Positions 7,362 to 7,738 of a stretch of DNA of 7,738 nucleotides are shown here, piece after piece (position 1 is the first letter of the stretch; each line of letters opens with the position of its first letter). The stretch comes from an uncultured Alphaproteobacteria bacterium. GTDB lineage: Bacteria; Pseudomonadota; Alphaproteobacteria; Micavibrionales; Micavibrionaceae. The DNA lies in the NCBI GenBank assembly GCA_937124505.1, contig CAKZKV010000050.1, positions 1-7,738 of the forward strand. Reading direction: 5' to 3'. The notes under the pieces are model-generated. The model worked only from the letters and a program-made list of their open reading frames with translations, was not told the origin of the DNA and did no database searches. Both the position numbers and the translations under genes were made by a program.

Positions 7362-7651
7362 GGGGGCTCTACGGCAGCTGCACTTATTGCCGGAGGTGTT
7401 TCAGCGGGTGCTTCTACGGCCTGTTCTTGTGGTGTGGTCTGAATAGTATTTTTTGCTGCGGCGACAGGAATGACAGCACCCTCTAAAAGGTTTTCGCGTG
7501 CCATGGCTAGTTTTTGTTCATATGTCAATGTATGGTCGGATGTTGTGCCATTAATATTTTGCAACTCGTCAAGAAAGCGGTCCTGGAACATTCCTTTTGC
7601 ATCTTCGTATCCAATTTTGGTTCCGGGGACCAGATCCGCCTCGTCCAGCAT
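7280..7651 (-). CDS. Unrecognised protein, 5' part of the same frameshifted gene
   Basis: N-terminal section of the split gene. From ATG 7651, residues 1-60 look like a compact charged helical region (MLDEADLVPG, GMFQDRFLDELQ, YEQKLAMARENLLEG), then a Pro/Ala/Gln-rich stretch to residue 97. After the C7 run (7366 to 7360) this frame gives a basic, out-of-character tail of 26 residues ending RQS before a stop at 7280. The other frame instead continues smoothly into the downstream part. Joined, the protein would be about 518 residues. The ATG has no clear Shine-Dalgarno; codons just upstream (DINPDFIGI) also look protein-like but hold no standard start before a TAA at 7690, so the true N-terminus is uncertain. 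The role is unknown; it heads a minus-strand group with DUF4112 and UPF0173 genes. Confidence 0.6.
   Translation of the reverse strand: MLDEADLVPGTKIGYEDAKGMFQDRFLDELQNINGTTSDHTLTYEQKLAMARENLLEGAVIPVAAAKNTIQTTPQEQAVEAPAETPPAISAAAVEPPLKRFQYKKVFLMSRRPSKFSLKIRQS
7360..7366 (-). other. Homopolymer C7 (minus strand) frameshift site
   Basis: Seven G on the plus strand, C7 on the coding strand. The upstream frame reads GAG CCC CCC CTG. The downstream part is reached if one C is read twice (a -1 slip) or if the run had eight C, giving GAG CCC CCC CCT GAA. The coding style passes from the first frame to the second exactly here. A lost base, transcriptional or ribosomal slippage, phase variation and a read error are all compatible. 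Confidence 0.75.
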
Positions 7652-7678
7652 TATGCCGATGAAATCCGGGTTAATATC

Positions 7679-7699
7679 TTGTTGGGTTTAGCCCAACAA
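7679..7699. repeat. 8-bp perfect inverted repeat upstream of the frameshifted gene
   Basis: TTGTTGGG and CCCAACAA flank a 5-nt loop, 28-48 nt before the ATG at 7651. Neither direction is followed by a T run, so it is not a standard intrinsic terminator. It may be an operator or a leader hairpin. The 7652-7738 end of the window is otherwise closed in all minus-strand frames read and looks non-coding. Confidence 0.4.
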
Positions 7700-7738
7700 A
7701 GGTACAAAATCAGCAATAGGATTTTATGTTATTGGTTG

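Noticed and set aside
7679..7699. Inverted repeat as an intrinsic terminator of a gene beyond the window
   Set aside because: No T run follows the stem in either direction.

Overview
The window reads as chromosomal DNA from a Gram-negative bacterium, most likely an alphaproteobacterium of moderate GC content. The reasons are an ETF-ubiquinone oxidoreductase of mitochondrial/alphaproteobacterial type, a family 4-like uracil-DNA glycosylase with the WRPPGNR variant followed at once by a large Slt-type lytic transglycosylase, a HisN-like phosphatase of the inositol monophosphatase fold, and exported MsrA and Slt proteins that imply a periplasm. The genus cannot be fixed from sequence alone. No rRNA, tRNA, CRISPR array, transposase or phage gene was seen.

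Layout. Positions 1-718 (minus) hold the N-terminal part of ETF-QO, running off the left edge. A 99-bp AT-rich divergent intergenic region with a perfect 15-bp palindrome separates it from a plus-strand pair, uracil-DNA glycosylase (818-1666) and lytic transglycosylase (1706-3502), probably one transcript. The transglycosylase meets a minus-strand HisN-like phosphatase (3483-4250) tail to tail with a 20-bp overlap. That gene diverges from a periplasmic msrA (4316-4912, plus). msrA in turn converges, with 4 bp to spare, on a minus-strand group: an unrecognised, frameshifted gene (7651 to 6096), a DUF4112 protein (6052 to 5627) and a UPF0173 metallo-beta-lactamase-fold hydrolase (5603 to 4917).

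Most genes are household or stress functions: respiratory electron transfer, uracil repair, peptidoglycan turnover, histidine biosynthesis and repair of oxidised methionine. They form short, tightly packed transcription units rather than one pathway. The least explained part is the right-hand third. There a roughly 518-residue Pro/Gln-rich protein of unknown family is split in this sequence by a one-base slip in a run of seven C residues (minus strand). The frames on either side join into one plausible protein, so this is a genuine recent frameshift, a phase-variable or slippage site, or a sequencing error.

I found no strong case for a new multi-gene defence or mobile system. The best leads are the homopolymer frameshift and the novel protein it interrupts, the cysteine-poor uracil-DNA glycosylase that appears unable to hold the usual iron-sulfur cluster, and the divergent palindrome.
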